Below are positions 18,052 through 27,211 of a DNA stretch of 64,000 nt, one piece after another. Source of the stretch: Aestuariispira insulae (GTDB lineage: Bacteria; Pseudomonadota; Alphaproteobacteria; UBA8366; Aestuariispiraceae); NCBI RefSeq assembly GCF_003385955.1, contig NZ_QRDW01000003.1, positions 366,153 to 430,152 of the forward strand, read 5' to 3'. The notes beneath the pieces are model-generated. The model was given only the letters and a program-made list of their open reading frames with translations. It searched no databases and was not told the origin of the DNA. Within the stretch, counting starts at the first letter, position 1; every line of letters starts with the position of its first letter. The translations under genes and the position numbers were made by a program.

Positions 18052-18642
18052 TCAACCGGTTCTAACCGCTTTTGCTTGATGCGCGCCTCGGGGGACCAGT
18101 TTCCCGGCCAGTTGCAGGGCCAGTTTCACATACTCCCGGGATTGTTCGGTAGTGATCTGAAAATGGTCCCAGTGGGCCACCTTGTTCCGCAGGTCGCGCA
18201 ATTCGTGATAAATTGTAAGATCCTTGTTCGCCAGCAGATCATGGTCCTGCAGCATCTGGCCAATCAGCAGATATGGCGCGCGGCTGTTATAATCCAGGGA
18301 TTGGCCATGGGCCATCAGCAGGGATTTTGCCGCCGTTTCCAATTCGATCCAGGCCTCCAGGACAGCCGCTTTGGGGCCGAATGTAGCCATGTCGGACAGC
18401 TCCTGACCACGTGACCGCAGGGCTTTATCCTGAACGGCCTGAATGTCGCTATCGGCCTCAGTATGTCTTTTGATCTGTTGCAGATCTTTGGCAAACTCGG
18501 CTTCAAATTCGCTGATTTTCACTTTTGTGATGCCGGGCAGCAAAGCCAGGACCGGTTTACGCAGCATCAGAAATCCGGTAACGGCGGCGACGGGCCAAGC
18601 CAGCGCGCTGACCAGATTGGATATAAATGTCAGCCAGTCCAT
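18052..18642 (-). CDS. Membrane-anchored protein with HEPN/DUF4145-like C-terminus
   Basis: About 196 residues. One N-terminal membrane helix (WPVAAVTGFLMLRKPVLALL) is followed by a coiled-coil stretch (KISEFEAEFAKDLQQIKRH) and a helical C-terminal domain ending ELRDLRNKVAHWDHF. RNKVAH fits the Rx4-6H motif of HEPN-fold proteins, and the same helix pattern occurs in DUF4145. ATG 18642 has GGGGAAAG six bases ahead; the longer frame is non-conserved. HEPN proteins are often RNases in defence or toxin systems, but no antitoxin or partner is adjacent, so no function is assigned. Confidence 0.68.
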   Translation of the reverse strand: MDWLTFISNLVSALAWPVAAVTGFLMLRKPVLALLPGITKVKISEFEAEFAKDLQQIKRHTEADSDIQAVQDKALRSRGQELSDMATFGPKAAVLEAWIELETAAKSLLMAHGQSLDYNSRAPYLLIGQMLQDHDLLANKDLTIYHELRDLRNKVAHWDHFQITTEQSREYVKLALQLAGKLVPRGAHQAKAVRTG

Positions 18643-18746
18643 ATTGCTTTCCCCAAAATTCTTCAATCTTGCAGCGATTTGATAAATATAAAGCAAGTAT
18701 GAGTATCAGATCTCAGGGATCAAGCGGCTTTTTGAGTAATGATCGG

Positions 18747-19817
18747 CTATAGCCTGACGACTTCGCCGGTTCTTACTGATTGATCAGCAGCCAGGACGAT
18801 GGCCATGGAATTCAGGGCATCTTCCAGATGGCTGGTGAGATCGATGTCTTTTTCAATCGCTTCCAGCAGATAAGCCTGCTCGCGCGCACAAAGAGCGTCG
18901 TGATCCGGTTCTTCCTTCATGCTTATCAGATCGTCCTGATGGCGGAAACGGCCGGTATGGTCCAGGTCCGCATGATGGATGCGCAACCGGTCGGTCTTGG
19001 TATGGGCATTCACATCATCCGATTGATGCCCCTGGCCCGATTGCTCGGCGGCGACAATGCTGACCGATCCTTCCGGGCCGATCACGTCTTTGACGAAAAA
19101 GGCGGTCTCGCTCATCATCGGGCCCCAGCCCGCCTCGTACCAGCCGACGGATCCGTCATCGAAACGAACCTGCAACTGGCCGTAATTATACATATTGGGG
19201 GCGATCTCTTCCGTCAGACACACGCCGATGGCATGGACGGAAACCGGCTTTGCACGAGTCATCTGGCACATGACATCCACATAATGAACCCCGCAATCGA
19301 CAATCGGGCTGATGCTGTTCATCAGGTTCTTGTGGACGGTCCACATGGCGCCGCTGCTCTGTTGGTTCAAATTCATACGCATGACCAGCGGCTTGCCCAA
19401 AGTCTGGGCAATCTCGATGAATTTCTGCCAGCTTGGATGCTGGCGCAGGATATAGCCAACCACCAGCTTGCGGTTGGCGCTAGTGGCTGCGGCAATGACG
19501 GTGCGGGCATCTTCCAGGGTTTCGGCCAGTGGTTTTTCCAGGAAGACATGGGCCCCGGCGGCAAAGGCCTTCCTGGCAAAATCCGCGTGGCTATCGGGCC
19601 ATGTGCAGATGCAGACAATATCCGGCTTCAACTCTTTGAGCGCGGTTTCATATTCGTCAAAGCGGGGATAGGTGGCCAGGTCTTCATCTAGATCCGTGAT
19701 GGTGCTGGCCGAGCGGCTGCAAAGTCCCGCGATCTCGAACCCGTCCAGGCGGTGATAGGCCCGTGCATGGCTGAGCCCCATATTGCCGAGCCCGACAATC
19801 AATACCCGCTGCGTCAT
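18747..19817 (-). CDS. Gfo/Idh/MocA family oxidoreductase
   Basis: 356 residues. The N-terminal Rossmann fold starts LIVGLGNMGLSHARAYH, and the family motif EKPLAETLEDA lies near residue 95. The C-terminal sheet domain contains GVHYVDVMCQM. It is an NAD(P)-linked dehydrogenase acting on a sugar or derivative; some relatives (GH109) are glycosidases that use NAD. It is last in the leftward amino-sugar operon, 12 bases after nagA, so an amino-sugar substrate is likely. The exact reaction is not evident. Confidence 0.87.
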   Translation of the reverse strand: MTQRVLIVGLGNMGLSHARAYHRLDGFEIAGLCSRSASTITDLDEDLATYPRFDEYETALKELKPDIVCICTWPDSHADFARKAFAAGAHVFLEKPLAETLEDARTVIAAATSANRKLVVGYILRQHPSWQKFIEIAQTLGKPLVMRMNLNQQSSGAMWTVHKNLMNSISPIVDCGVHYVDVMCQMTRAKPVSVHAIGVCLTEEIAPNMYNYGQLQVRFDDGSVGWYEAGWGPMMSETAFFVKDVIGPEGSVSIVAAEQSGQGHQSDDVNAHTKTDRLRIHHADLDHTGRFRHQDDLISMKEEPDHDALCAREQAYLLEAIEKDIDLTSHLEDALNSMAIVLAADQSVRTGEVVRL

Positions 19818-19829
19818 GCTTATCCCTTA

Positions 19830-20969
19830 TCAGTGATGGTTTTGCCCTGATCCCTTGATCCAGGTCTTTTGAACGGCAAAATCGCTGTCCAATAGAACAA
19901 GGTCGGCATCATATCCGGCTTTGATCCGGCCGATTCGGTCATCCAGGCCCAGGAATTGGGCCGGGTAAAGCGATGCCATGCGCAGGGATTCCTCAATTGG
20001 CTGGCCCAGCCGGTGGATGGTATTTCTGACCGCGGTTGCCATATCCAGATCCGATCCGGCCAGGGTGCCGTCTGCAGTGGCGCATTTGCCCCCTTCGGCA
20101 TAGATGGTCTGACCATAAAGTGTGAAGCTTTTTTCTGCTGCGCCGACCGTTGCCATGGCATCGGTCACCAGCATGATCTTGCCCCGGGGTTTTGATTTGA
20201 TCGCGATGATCAGGCTGGCGTCATGGACGTGAAAGCCATCGGCAATGATGCCGCACCAGCCGCTGTCATTTTCCATCGCGGCCCCGACAACACCGGGTTC
20301 ACGCCCGGTCAGGGGCGACATGGCGTTATAGAGATGGGTAAAACCGGCCAGGCCGTTTTCCAGTGCGATCTCGATATCACGGAAAGTGCCTGCGGTATGG
20401 CCGGCGCAAACCCGAACACCGGCTTCATCAAGCTGGCGGATATAGCGGGGATCAACACATTCCGGTGCAAGCGTATGGACAACAATGCCCATGCCACCGC
20501 CGGTCAGCAGGCCAATGGCCCGGTCATCCACCGGGCGGATGATTTCTTCCGAATGTACACCCTTGCGGGCCTTGTTGAGATAAGGGCCTTCGAAATGAAT
20601 GCCCCGGACACCGGGCAAATCGGCGGCGATGGCGGTGCGCATGGCGTCTGCCGCCTGCTCCATCACAGACCAATCATCACTAATTAGGGTCGGGATCAGG
20701 GTGGTGCTGCCATAAGGGCGATGGCCCTCAACCATGGTGGCGATGCCTTCGGGGGTGGTGCTGTTATTGAACATAACCCCGCCACCACCATTCACCTGGA
20801 CATCCACGAAGCCGGGGGCCAGCAGCTGGCCATCAAGATCGATCCTCTCGCCCCGACCGTCTTCGGCGTTGATCAGGCCTTCGATCCGGCTGTCGGCAAT
20901 CTGGACCGCCTTATCCTCAAGGATTTCCTCGCCATCGAAAATCCGGCCATTGACCAGGATCTGATCCAT
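19830..20969 (-). CDS. nagA: N-acetylglucosamine-6-phosphate deacetylase
   Basis: 379 residues. Amidohydrolase-superfamily motifs specific to NagA are present: APGFVDVQVNGGGG, HFEGPYLNKARKG with the metal-ligand Glu, CAGHTAGTFRDI and FTHLYNAMSPL with metal/substrate histidines, and the catalytic Asp in LVTDAMATVG. It removes acetate from GlcNAc-6-P to give GlcN-6-P for the SIS deaminase encoded upstream. The ATG at 20969 overlaps the SIS-gene stop by one base (TGATG). Confidence 0.95.
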   Translation of the reverse strand: MDQILVNGRIFDGEEILEDKAVQIADSRIEGLINAEDGRGERIDLDGQLLAPGFVDVQVNGGGGVMFNNSTTPEGIATMVEGHRPYGSTTLIPTLISDDWSVMEQAADAMRTAIAADLPGVRGIHFEGPYLNKARKGVHSEEIIRPVDDRAIGLLTGGGMGIVVHTLAPECVDPRYIRQLDEAGVRVCAGHTAGTFRDIEIALENGLAGFTHLYNAMSPLTGREPGVVGAAMENDSGWCGIIADGFHVHDASLIIAIKSKPRGKIMLVTDAMATVGAAEKSFTLYGQTIYAEGGKCATADGTLAGSDLDMATAVRNTIHRLGQPIEESLRMASLYPAQFLGLDDRIGRIKAGYDADLVLLDSDFAVQKTWIKGSGQNHH

Positions 20970-22021
20970 CAAAGGGTCTCCGTCACTTTTTGAAGATTGG
21001 CCGGGCGGTCCGGATCATAGCCACGGGCCAGCGCAATGGCATTCACCAGCAGGTAAAAGCTCTGGATCATGGCGATCGGGGCGGTGGCAGCGGGCATGTC
21101 TGGCACGATTGGCAAATGCCAATCGCTTTTGCCTTCGGTTTCGGCGACAAAGGCGCGTGCGCCTTTGGACCGCAGGTTGGTGACCAGTTCCTTCACACCA
21201 TCACGGGTTTCATCCTGCTGGCTGAAGACCAGCAGAGGATAACGGTCCTGGACCAGGGCCAAAGGCCCATGCATGACTTCCGCCGCGCTGAAGGCCTCGG
21301 CATGCAGCGCGCTGGTCTCCTTGAATTTGAGTGCCGCTTCCTGGGCGATGCCAAAGCCGAGACCGCGCCCGATCACCAGCAGGTCATCGCTGGCCGCCAG
21401 AGGGACGACAGCTTTCGACCAATTCAGATCGACCGCTTGGCGCAACTGGTCCGGCAGGGCCTTGGCGGCATTGATCAAGGTGTCCGATCCGCTCAGATAG
21501 GCGGTGACCTGCAGGATTGCGGTCAGGGAGGCAATATAGCTTTTGGTCGCCGCGACGCTATTTTCCGCACCGGCATGAAGCGGGATCACCATATCGGCGA
21601 TCTCGGTGACGGGGGAGCCTTCCACATTAACCAGGGCCAGGATAAAGGCACCGTTGCGTTTGGCCCAAGCCGCATTGGCCACCAGATCCGGGCTTTTGCC
21701 GGACTGGGAAATCACGATGAACAGCGTATCCTGCAAATTCATCGGCCGGTTATAGATTGATCCCATGGAGGGGGCGGAAGAAATCACCGGCAGACCCAGT
21801 TCGGTTTCCATCAGGTATTTTGCATAAGCCGCGGCATGGTCCGAACTGCCCCTTGCGCAAGTGGCAATCATGCGCAGCGGCCGGTCCTTGAAATGGTCGG
21901 CCAGACGGGTGCAGGCATCTTCGTTGGCCGCCAGCTGTCGCGCAACCACGTCGGGTGCTTCCCTGGCTTCGCTTTCCATCAGGGTCATGGCGTCGTTCCT
22001 TATTTCTGGTAAGGCGGTCAT
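20969..22021 (-). CDS. SIS-domain glucosamine-6-phosphate deaminase/isomerase (NagB-II-like)
   Basis: 350 residues with two SIS domains (CARGSSDHAAAYAKYLME and VISQSGKSPDLVANA in the first; VIGRGLGFGIAQEAALKFKE in the second). It resembles the isomerase half of GlmS without the glutaminase domain, the pattern of NagB-II. It probably converts GlcN-6-P to fructose-6-P plus ammonia. The first ATG overlaps the gntR stop by four bases (ATGA); an in-frame ATG at 21988 (MTLMESEA) also has a good ribosome site and resembles family N-termini. Its position between gntR and nagA supports the assignment. Confidence 0.88.
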   Translation of the reverse strand: MTALPEIRNDAMTLMESEAREAPDVVARQLAANEDACTRLADHFKDRPLRMIATCARGSSDHAAAYAKYLMETELGLPVISSAPSMGSIYNRPMNLQDTLFIVISQSGKSPDLVANAAWAKRNGAFILALVNVEGSPVTEIADMVIPLHAGAENSVAATKSYIASLTAILQVTAYLSGSDTLINAAKALPDQLRQAVDLNWSKAVVPLAASDDLLVIGRGLGFGIAQEAALKFKETSALHAEAFSAAEVMHGPLALVQDRYPLLVFSQQDETRDGVKELVTNLRSKGARAFVAETEGKSDWHLPIVPDMPAATAPIAMIQSFYLLVNAIALARGYDPDRPANLQKVTETL

Positions 22022-22767
22022 AGTTGCAGCTCCGCGATGAAGTCATAGGAATCGCCCCGATAATAGGAGCGCACGAATTCGATGGGCCGGCCGCTGTTTA
22101 AGAAAGAGCGGCGTTCGATATAGAGACAGGCGGTGCCGGGCTGCACATGCAGCAGATGGGCCTGTTCCATCTCGAACAATTGGGCGCGCAGTTTTTGGAG
22201 TGCGCGCACCGGTCGGCTATTTTGTTTTTCCAACACCAGATACAATGAATGGCTGACTTCCGTCGGATCGGGCAGGATGTCGCTGGGCAGGGTGGCCTGT
22301 TCCAGGCACATGGGTTTGTCATCCGCATAACGGATACGATATAGCCTGGAGACCGGGGCACCGGGCGACAGGTTGAGGGCGATGGCCTCGTCCGGCGTGG
22401 CAAATCCAATGGCCCGGTCCAGCCATTTGACCGAGGGTGCCATGCCGCGGTCTTTCATGTCTTCCGTGAAGCCTGTGAGCCTGGAAAGCGGCTGTTCCAC
22501 GCGCTGGGCGACGAATGTGCCTGCTCCCTGGCGCTGGACCAGCAGCCCTTCTTCCACCAGATTGCCCACCGCCTTGCGTACGGTCACCCGGGAAACACCA
22601 AGTGTGTTGGCAAGATCCCTCTCGGGCGGCAGGGCCTCCTCGCCTTTGATGACGCCTTTTTCCACCGCATTGCGGATGCCGTTCTGCAGCCGCTTGTAAA
22701 GCGGTGTCGCACTCTGGCTGTCGAGGCCCGCTTCGTCGCGCAGGGAGTCCATTACGGATTTATACAT
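22018..22767 (-). CDS. GntR/HutC-family transcriptional regulator, NagR/NagQ-like
   Basis: 249 residues from the ATG giving MYKSVMDSLRDE (GGAGGG upstream); the longer open frame upstream lies inside the kinase gene. The winged HTH is at residues ~25-85 (PPERDLANTLGVSRVTVRKAVGNLVEEGLL), followed by a UTRA effector domain ending IEFVRSYYRGDSYDF. Such regulators of amino-sugar genes sense GlcN-6-P or GlcNAc-6-P. It sits inside the operon it probably controls. The likely operators are the TTGGTAT repeats at 23684-23908. Confidence 0.91.
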   Translation of the reverse strand: MYKSVMDSLRDEAGLDSQSATPLYKRLQNGIRNAVEKGVIKGEEALPPERDLANTLGVSRVTVRKAVGNLVEEGLLVQRQGAGTFVAQRVEQPLSRLTGFTEDMKDRGMAPSVKWLDRAIGFATPDEAIALNLSPGAPVSRLYRIRYADDKPMCLEQATLPSDILPDPTEVSHSLYLVLEKQNSRPVRALQKLRAQLFEMEQAHLLHVQPGTACLYIERRSFLNSGRPIEFVRSYYRGDSYDFIAELQL

Positions 22768-23647
22768 TGGTATTGCCCTCCGCCTGGGCGTTGCGAGCCA
22801 TTCGAATGGCGCCATCCAGCGGATCACCTTTGGCGGTGACCAGCAGATGATTGATCTTGTCCGGCAGCCAGGGGCTGAGATATTTGAAAAATCCGCCCAG
22901 GCAGGCAATCTGCGCCACGCCTTTTGCTGCAACGGCCTGGATCAGATGGGTCGCTTCCTCTGCCGCCTGCAGCATCAGGTTGCGGGCAAGTGCATCCCCG
23001 CTTTCGGCACGGCTGACCACTTTCGGGGCGATCGCACCATAGTCCACCGGGCGGGCGGTTTCTGCCCAGATCACCGCTTGTTCGGCGCTGTTGGCAAATT
23101 CCGCCATGATGTCCTCTGCCAATGTGGAGGGGGGCAGGATGCCATCAAAGGATTGAAGAGCGGCCTGGACGGCCCGTTTACCGACCCAGGCACCACTGGC
23201 GTGGTCTGAGAGCCTGAAGCCCCAGCCGCCCACATTATGGCCGCGGCCCTCAAGGATGGCATAGCCACAGCTGCCGGTCCCGAAAATGACGATGCCGCCA
23301 TTGCGGCCTCCATGGGCGCCCAGACAGGCGGTATGGGCATCCGTATTGACCGCGAGCGACGCAAAGGGGTGGGGATAGTTTAGCAACCGGTTTCGGTCGC
23401 GCCCATCGGGCAGTCCGGCCAGGCCAAAACCGGCATGGGTATGGGAAAAGGTGCTTTTATCCAGACCGGCCTGGTCGCAGGCGGCGTAGGCGGCTTTCAG
23501 GATCTCGCCAAAGGCCTGGTCAATACCAAGGGTGGTATTGGAGGGGCCCGCCCGTCCTTCGCCCAGGACCGTGCCATCCGCATCCACCAGGCGCGCCCGA
23601 CAGTTGGTGCCGCCTCCATCAATGCCCAGGAACATCTCGACCGTCAT
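22760..23647 (-). CDS. BadF/BadG-type N-acetylhexosamine kinase
   Basis: 295 residues of the ASKHA (actin-like) ATPase fold: phosphate-1 loop FLGIDGGGTNCRARL at the N-terminus, AGFGLAGLPDGRD, then phosphate-2 IVIFGTGSCGYAI. In this context it should phosphorylate GlcNAc, and possibly MurNAc as the BadF-type MurK does, feeding NagA and MurQ. It is the first gene of the leftward operon, overlaps gntR by eight bases, and is read from the shared control region with murQ. Confidence 0.88.
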   Translation of the reverse strand: MTVEMFLGIDGGGTNCRARLVDADGTVLGEGRAGPSNTTLGIDQAFGEILKAAYAACDQAGLDKSTFSHTHAGFGLAGLPDGRDRNRLLNYPHPFASLAVNTDAHTACLGAHGGRNGGIVIFGTGSCGYAILEGRGHNVGGWGFRLSDHASGAWVGKRAVQAALQSFDGILPPSTLAEDIMAEFANSAEQAVIWAETARPVDYGAIAPKVVSRAESGDALARNLMLQAAEEATHLIQAVAAKGVAQIACLGGFFKYLSPWLPDKINHLLVTAKGDPLDGAIRMARNAQAEGNTNV

Positions 23648-23683
23648 GTTATGCCTGTCCGTTATGGTTTTTTATTTTAACAC

Positions 23684-23908
23684 TCTAGATACCAATAGTA
23701 ACAGGATTTCAAATTCAATCAATACCAATAAGAGACCAATATTTCGTTTCTAAAACCAATTTCCATATAGTTTCAAATTCAACAAATAAATATATCAATA
23801 AAAACAGCATGATATACTCGATTCACTGAGGGTGTGGTGGTGTTTGTGAAAAATTTCTGAAAAAAGAGTCGCCAATTATGTCCATTTGGTATTATATTGG
23901 TATCTAGA
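23684..23908. promoter_or_regulatory. Divergent control region with GntR-type operator half-sites
   Basis: The 285-base spacer between the kinase gene and murQ is very AT-rich. A perfect 14-bp inverted repeat (TCTAGATACCAATA at 23684-23697, its complement at 23895-23908) lies 25-50 bases from each start codon. Further copies of the half-site are ACCAATA at 23724 and 23735 (11-base spacing) and TTGGTAT at 23886 and 23897 (also 11-base spacing). ATTGGTATCTAGA resembles known binding sites of NagR/DasR-type GntR regulators. The paired layout would allow simultaneous repression, possibly by looping; looping is inference. Confidence 0.75.
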
Positions 23909-23932
23909 TTGGATTTGTTACTGGTAGGAACC

Positions 23933-24826
23933 ATGCGTGAGTCAGAGCGGATATCGCCCAAATACAAAGGGTTGGATACCTGGGGGGACGAGGATGTGCT
24001 GTCCGCCCTTTGGGATAGCCAAATGGCCGCGGTGGCGGCTGTGCGCCCGGCCCTCCCTTCCATTGCCGCGGCGGCACAGGCAATTGTGACCCGATTGAAA
24101 GCCGGGGATGCCCGCCTTGTTTATGTCGGGGCCGGATCATCAGGGCTGCTGGCAACCCAGGACGGCATGGAACTGCCGCCGACTTTTGGCTGGCCGCGCG
24201 AGCGCCTAACCTTCCTGATGGCCGGCGGCAGCGCCGCCAGGCTCTCGCTGGAGGGGGCTTCGGAAGATGATGCGGATGCTGCGCGTCAGGAGGTGGCTCA
24301 TTACCATCTTGGTGAGGCCGATGTGGTGATCGGTGTGGCCGCCAGCGGCGGTACGCCCTATACGGTTGCTGCGTTGGAAGCCGCCCGTGAACGCGGGGCA
24401 TTGACCGTTGCCATCGCCAATACACCCGGCTGCCGTTTGCTGGATGCCGCCGAATTTCCGATCTGTATTGAAACCGGATTGGAAGTGATTGCCGGTTCGA
24501 CAAGGCTTGGTGCGGGCACAGCGCAAAAAGCGACCCTTGGCATGCTGTCATCCCTGGTGATGACCCGTATGGGGCATGTGATCGACGGCATGATGGTTTC
24601 GGTCGAGGCCGACAATATCAAACTGCGTGAGCGTGCGATCCGGATTGTGTCCGTCATCGCCGAATGTGACGAGGCGGCGGCCAAGGATGCGCTTGGCCGG
24701 ACGCAAGGAAAGGTTAAGCCTGCGATTCTGGTGGCCATGGGCATGGCGCCGGAAGATGCCGACAGGCGGTTGAATGACAATGGCGGCGACGTTCGCTCGG
24801 TCATGAATTTGATCCAGGCTCAATAA
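23933..24826 (+). CDS. murQ: N-acetylmuramic acid 6-phosphate etherase
   Basis: 297 residues from ATG 23933 (TAGGAA upstream). The SIS fold is visible as VYVGAGSSGLLATQDGMELPP; the usual GTSGRLG is GSSGLLA here, but the catalytic Glu before LPPTF is kept. C-terminal blocks TKATLGMLSSLVMTR-like (here AQKATLGMLSSLVMTRMGH) and the DEAAAKDAL segment also fit MurQ. It splits the lactyl ether of MurNAc-6-P to GlcNAc-6-P and D-lactate in wall recycling. It leads the rightward operon with an ABC importer. The altered glycine motif makes it a somewhat divergent member. Confidence 0.88.
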   Translation: MRESERISPKYKGLDTWGDEDVLSALWDSQMAAVAAVRPALPSIAAAAQAIVTRLKAGDARLVYVGAGSSGLLATQDGMELPPTFGWPRERLTFLMAGGSAARLSLEGASEDDADAARQEVAHYHLGEADVVIGVAASGGTPYTVAALEAARERGALTVAIANTPGCRLLDAAEFPICIETGLEVIAGSTRLGAGTAQKATLGMLSSLVMTRMGHVIDGMMVSVEADNIKLRERAIRIVSVIAECDEAAAKDALGRTQGKVKPAILVAMGMAPEDADRRLNDNGGDVRSVMNLIQAQ

Positions 24827-24912
24827 AAACAAGAAGCCGGATCTGGTACCTTAGTAACTTTGTAAAGACTTGTTTTAATTATCAATCTATCCAAGGACAG
24901 GGGAGAAGATAA

Positions 24913-26172
24913 ATGATGAAGAAGCTGATCAGCACGACTGCGTTGACAGGTGTTGTGGTTGGGCTTGGTATGAGTGCGGCGGTGGCCGACGCCAGCCTGA
25001 CGATTGAAAGCTGGCGCAATGATGATGCGGATATCTGGAATGAGAAAATCATTCCGGCCTTTAACAAGGTTCACCCCGATATCAAGGTGACCTTCGCGCC
25101 GACACCCCCGGCGGATTACAATGCCGGCCTGAATGCCAAATTGGCGGGCGGCACTGCGGGTGATCTGATCACCTGCCGTCCGTTTGACGCATCCCTTGAT
25201 CTTTACAACAAGGGTCATCTGACGGATCTGGGCAGCCTTGACGGTATGGACAATTTCTCCGATGTGGCCAAAAGCGCCTGGCAGACAGATGATGGCAAAG
25301 CGACCTTCTGCCTGCCGATGGCGTCCGTGATCCACGGTTTTATCTATAACAAGGAGATCTTTGAGGAAGTCGGCATCGATGTTCCGAAAACCATTCCGGA
25401 ATTCATGGATGCGGTGAAGAAGATCAAGGATGAGACCCGTTATGTGCCGATCGCCATGGGTACCGCCGACCAGTGGGAAGCGGCCACCATGGGCTATCAG
25501 AATGTCGGCCCGAACTTCTGGAAGGGTGAAGAAGGCCGCAAGGCGGTGATTGACGGCAAAGAGAAGCTGTCCGATGACGCCTATGTGAAAACCTTCGAAC
25601 ATCTCGCCCAGTGGAAGGACTATATGGGCAACGGTTACAAAGCCCAGAAATATCCGGACACCCAGAATCTCTTCACCCTTGGCCGTGCCGCGATCTATCC
25701 GGCCGGCAGCTGGGATATCACCACTTTCAACAGCCAGGCCGACTTCAAATTCGGCGCCTTCCCGCCGCCGGTTCCGGCCAATGGGGATGAATGCTATATC
25801 TCCGACCATACCGACATTGCGCTTGGCATCAATGCTGCCTCGCCCAATAAGGAAGCGGCCGAGAAATTCCTGAGCTGGATGGCAACCTCCGAATTTGCCG
25901 AGATCTATTCCAACTCCCTGCCGGGCTTTTTCTCGCTCTCCAACCATAAGGTTGAGGTGCAGGATCCGGTTGCTCAGGAATTTGTCTCCTGGCGCGACAG
26001 CTGTAAATCCACGATCCGGAACAGCTATCAGATCCTGAGCCGTGGCACGCCGAACCTGGAAAACGAGCTTTGGAACGTGTCGGCCCAGGTGCTGAACGGC
26101 ACCATGAGCCCGGAAGACGCGGCTGCCAAGACCCAGGATGGTCTGGCCAAGTGGTATAAGCCGCAGATGTAA
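24913..26172 (+). CDS. Sugar ABC transporter substrate-binding protein
   Basis: 419 residues, family 1 (SBP_bac_1). The signal peptide ends at AAVADA; the mature region begins LTIESWRNDDADIWNEKIIPAFNKVHPDIKVTF, the typical opening. AGGGGAG precedes the ATG. The C-terminal lobe contains GRAAIYPAGSWDI. With the two permeases and ATPase downstream it forms a CUT1 importer. The surrounding genes suggest an amino sugar or an N-acetyl-disaccharide as ligand. A hairpin after the stop may raise its mRNA level over the permeases. Confidence 0.93.
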   Translation: MMKKLISTTALTGVVVGLGMSAAVADASLTIESWRNDDADIWNEKIIPAFNKVHPDIKVTFAPTPPADYNAGLNAKLAGGTAGDLITCRPFDASLDLYNKGHLTDLGSLDGMDNFSDVAKSAWQTDDGKATFCLPMASVIHGFIYNKEIFEEVGIDVPKTIPEFMDAVKKIKDETRYVPIAMGTADQWEAATMGYQNVGPNFWKGEEGRKAVIDGKEKLSDDAYVKTFEHLAQWKDYMGNGYKAQKYPDTQNLFTLGRAAIYPAGSWDITTFNSQADFKFGAFPPPVPANGDECYISDHTDIALGINAASPNKEAAEKFLSWMATSEFAEIYSNSLPGFFSLSNHKVEVQDPVAQEFVSWRDSCKSTIRNSYQILSRGTPNLENELWNVSAQVLNGTMSPEDAAAKTQDGLAKWYKPQM

Positions 26173-26183
26173 GCTCCCTGCCT

Positions 26184-26219
26184 TGCCCGGGCCGGTTGGT
26201 TCGTCTTCCGACCCGGGCA
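26184..26219 (+). terminator. Intercistronic hairpin after the binding-protein gene
   Basis: TGCCCGGGCCGG (26184-26195) pairs 11/12 with CCGACCCGGGCA (26208-26219). It has no T-run, so it more likely stabilises the upstream mRNA or acts as a partial attenuator, as is common after binding-protein genes. Confidence 0.65.
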
Positions 26220-26262
26220 GGTCTTTGTGGCACACTCCAAAACTATAAATGCGAGATCAGGG

Positions 26263-27198
26263 ATGAAGACCACCCAAACAGGCTGGCTTGGGCGTTTCCC
26301 ATGGCATATTGCCGTTTTTCTGGCACCGGCCGTACTCATCTACACCTTGTTTATGATCTATCCCCTGTTGGATTCGATCCGGCTGAGTTTTTTCACGGCT
26401 GACGATAGTGGCGCGATCAGCTATGCCGGTTTTGCCAACTATGTGACGATCCTTGGCGATCCGGAATGGCGCGCGAGTTTTTTAAATGCGCTCTATAACA
26501 ACCTGGTCTTTTTCCTGGTGCATATGCTGGTGCAAAATCCGGTTGGCCTCTTGCTGGCGGCATTGCTGAGCCTGCCGCGCCTGAGGCTGCGGTCTACCTA
26601 CCGGACATTGATTTTCATGCCGACCATGCTGTCGGTGGTGATCATCGGCTTCGTTTGGCAGCTGATTTTGAGCCCGCTGTGGGGGATTTCGGAAACCCTG
26701 CTTTATTATGTGGGACTGGTCGATTGGTTTGAACCTTGGCTGGGCCAGGAGAATACCGCCCTGGTGACATTATCGCTTATTTCTGTCTGGCAGTTTGTCG
26801 GCATTCCGATGATCCTGATCTATGCGGCACTTTTGCTGATCCCCGAAGATCTGACCGAAGCGGCTGAGATCGACGGCGCCAATCATTGGCATATCTTTTG
26901 GCATATCAAACTGCCGTTGATCCTGCCGACCATTGCCATGGTCTCGATCCTGACTTTCATCGCCAATTTCAATGCCTTTGACTTGATTTATGCGGTGAAG
27001 GGGGCATTGGCCGGGCCGAATTTCTCAACCGATATCATGGGAACGCTGTTCTATCGCACCTTCTTCGGATTCCAGCTGCAGCTGGGCAGCCCGACCATGG
27101 GCGCGACGGTGGCGACTCTCATGTTCCTGGTGATCTTGGTCGGTGTGCTTTTCTACCTGTTCGGTGTGCAGCGCCGCCTGCGCCGCTATGCAATGTAA
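26263..27198 (+). CDS. Sugar ABC transporter permease (MalF/UgpA type)
   Basis: 311 residues from ATG 26263 (TCAGGG upstream). It has six membrane helices, beginning HIAVFLAPAVLIYTLFMIYPLL. The permease EAA loop is EAAEIDGANHWHIFWHIKLPLILP-like near residue 210 and contacts the ATPase. It ends 13 bases before the second permease. The long open frame upstream of 26263 is non-conserved. Confidence 0.93.
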   Translation: MKTTQTGWLGRFPWHIAVFLAPAVLIYTLFMIYPLLDSIRLSFFTADDSGAISYAGFANYVTILGDPEWRASFLNALYNNLVFFLVHMLVQNPVGLLLAALLSLPRLRLRSTYRTLIFMPTMLSVVIIGFVWQLILSPLWGISETLLYYVGLVDWFEPWLGQENTALVTLSLISVWQFVGIPMILIYAALLLIPEDLTEAAEIDGANHWHIFWHIKLPLILPTIAMVSILTFIANFNAFDLIYAVKGALAGPNFSTDIMGTLFYRTFFGFQLQLGSPTMGATVATLMFLVILVGVLFYLFGVQRRLRRYAM

Positions 27199-27211
27199 GG
27201 GGGGTGGGGTC

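Noticed and set aside
24820..26235. 471-residue open frame on the minus strand
   Set aside because: It is the antisense shadow of the binding-protein gene, which has a signal peptide, ribosome site and operon context; the shadow has no domain logic.
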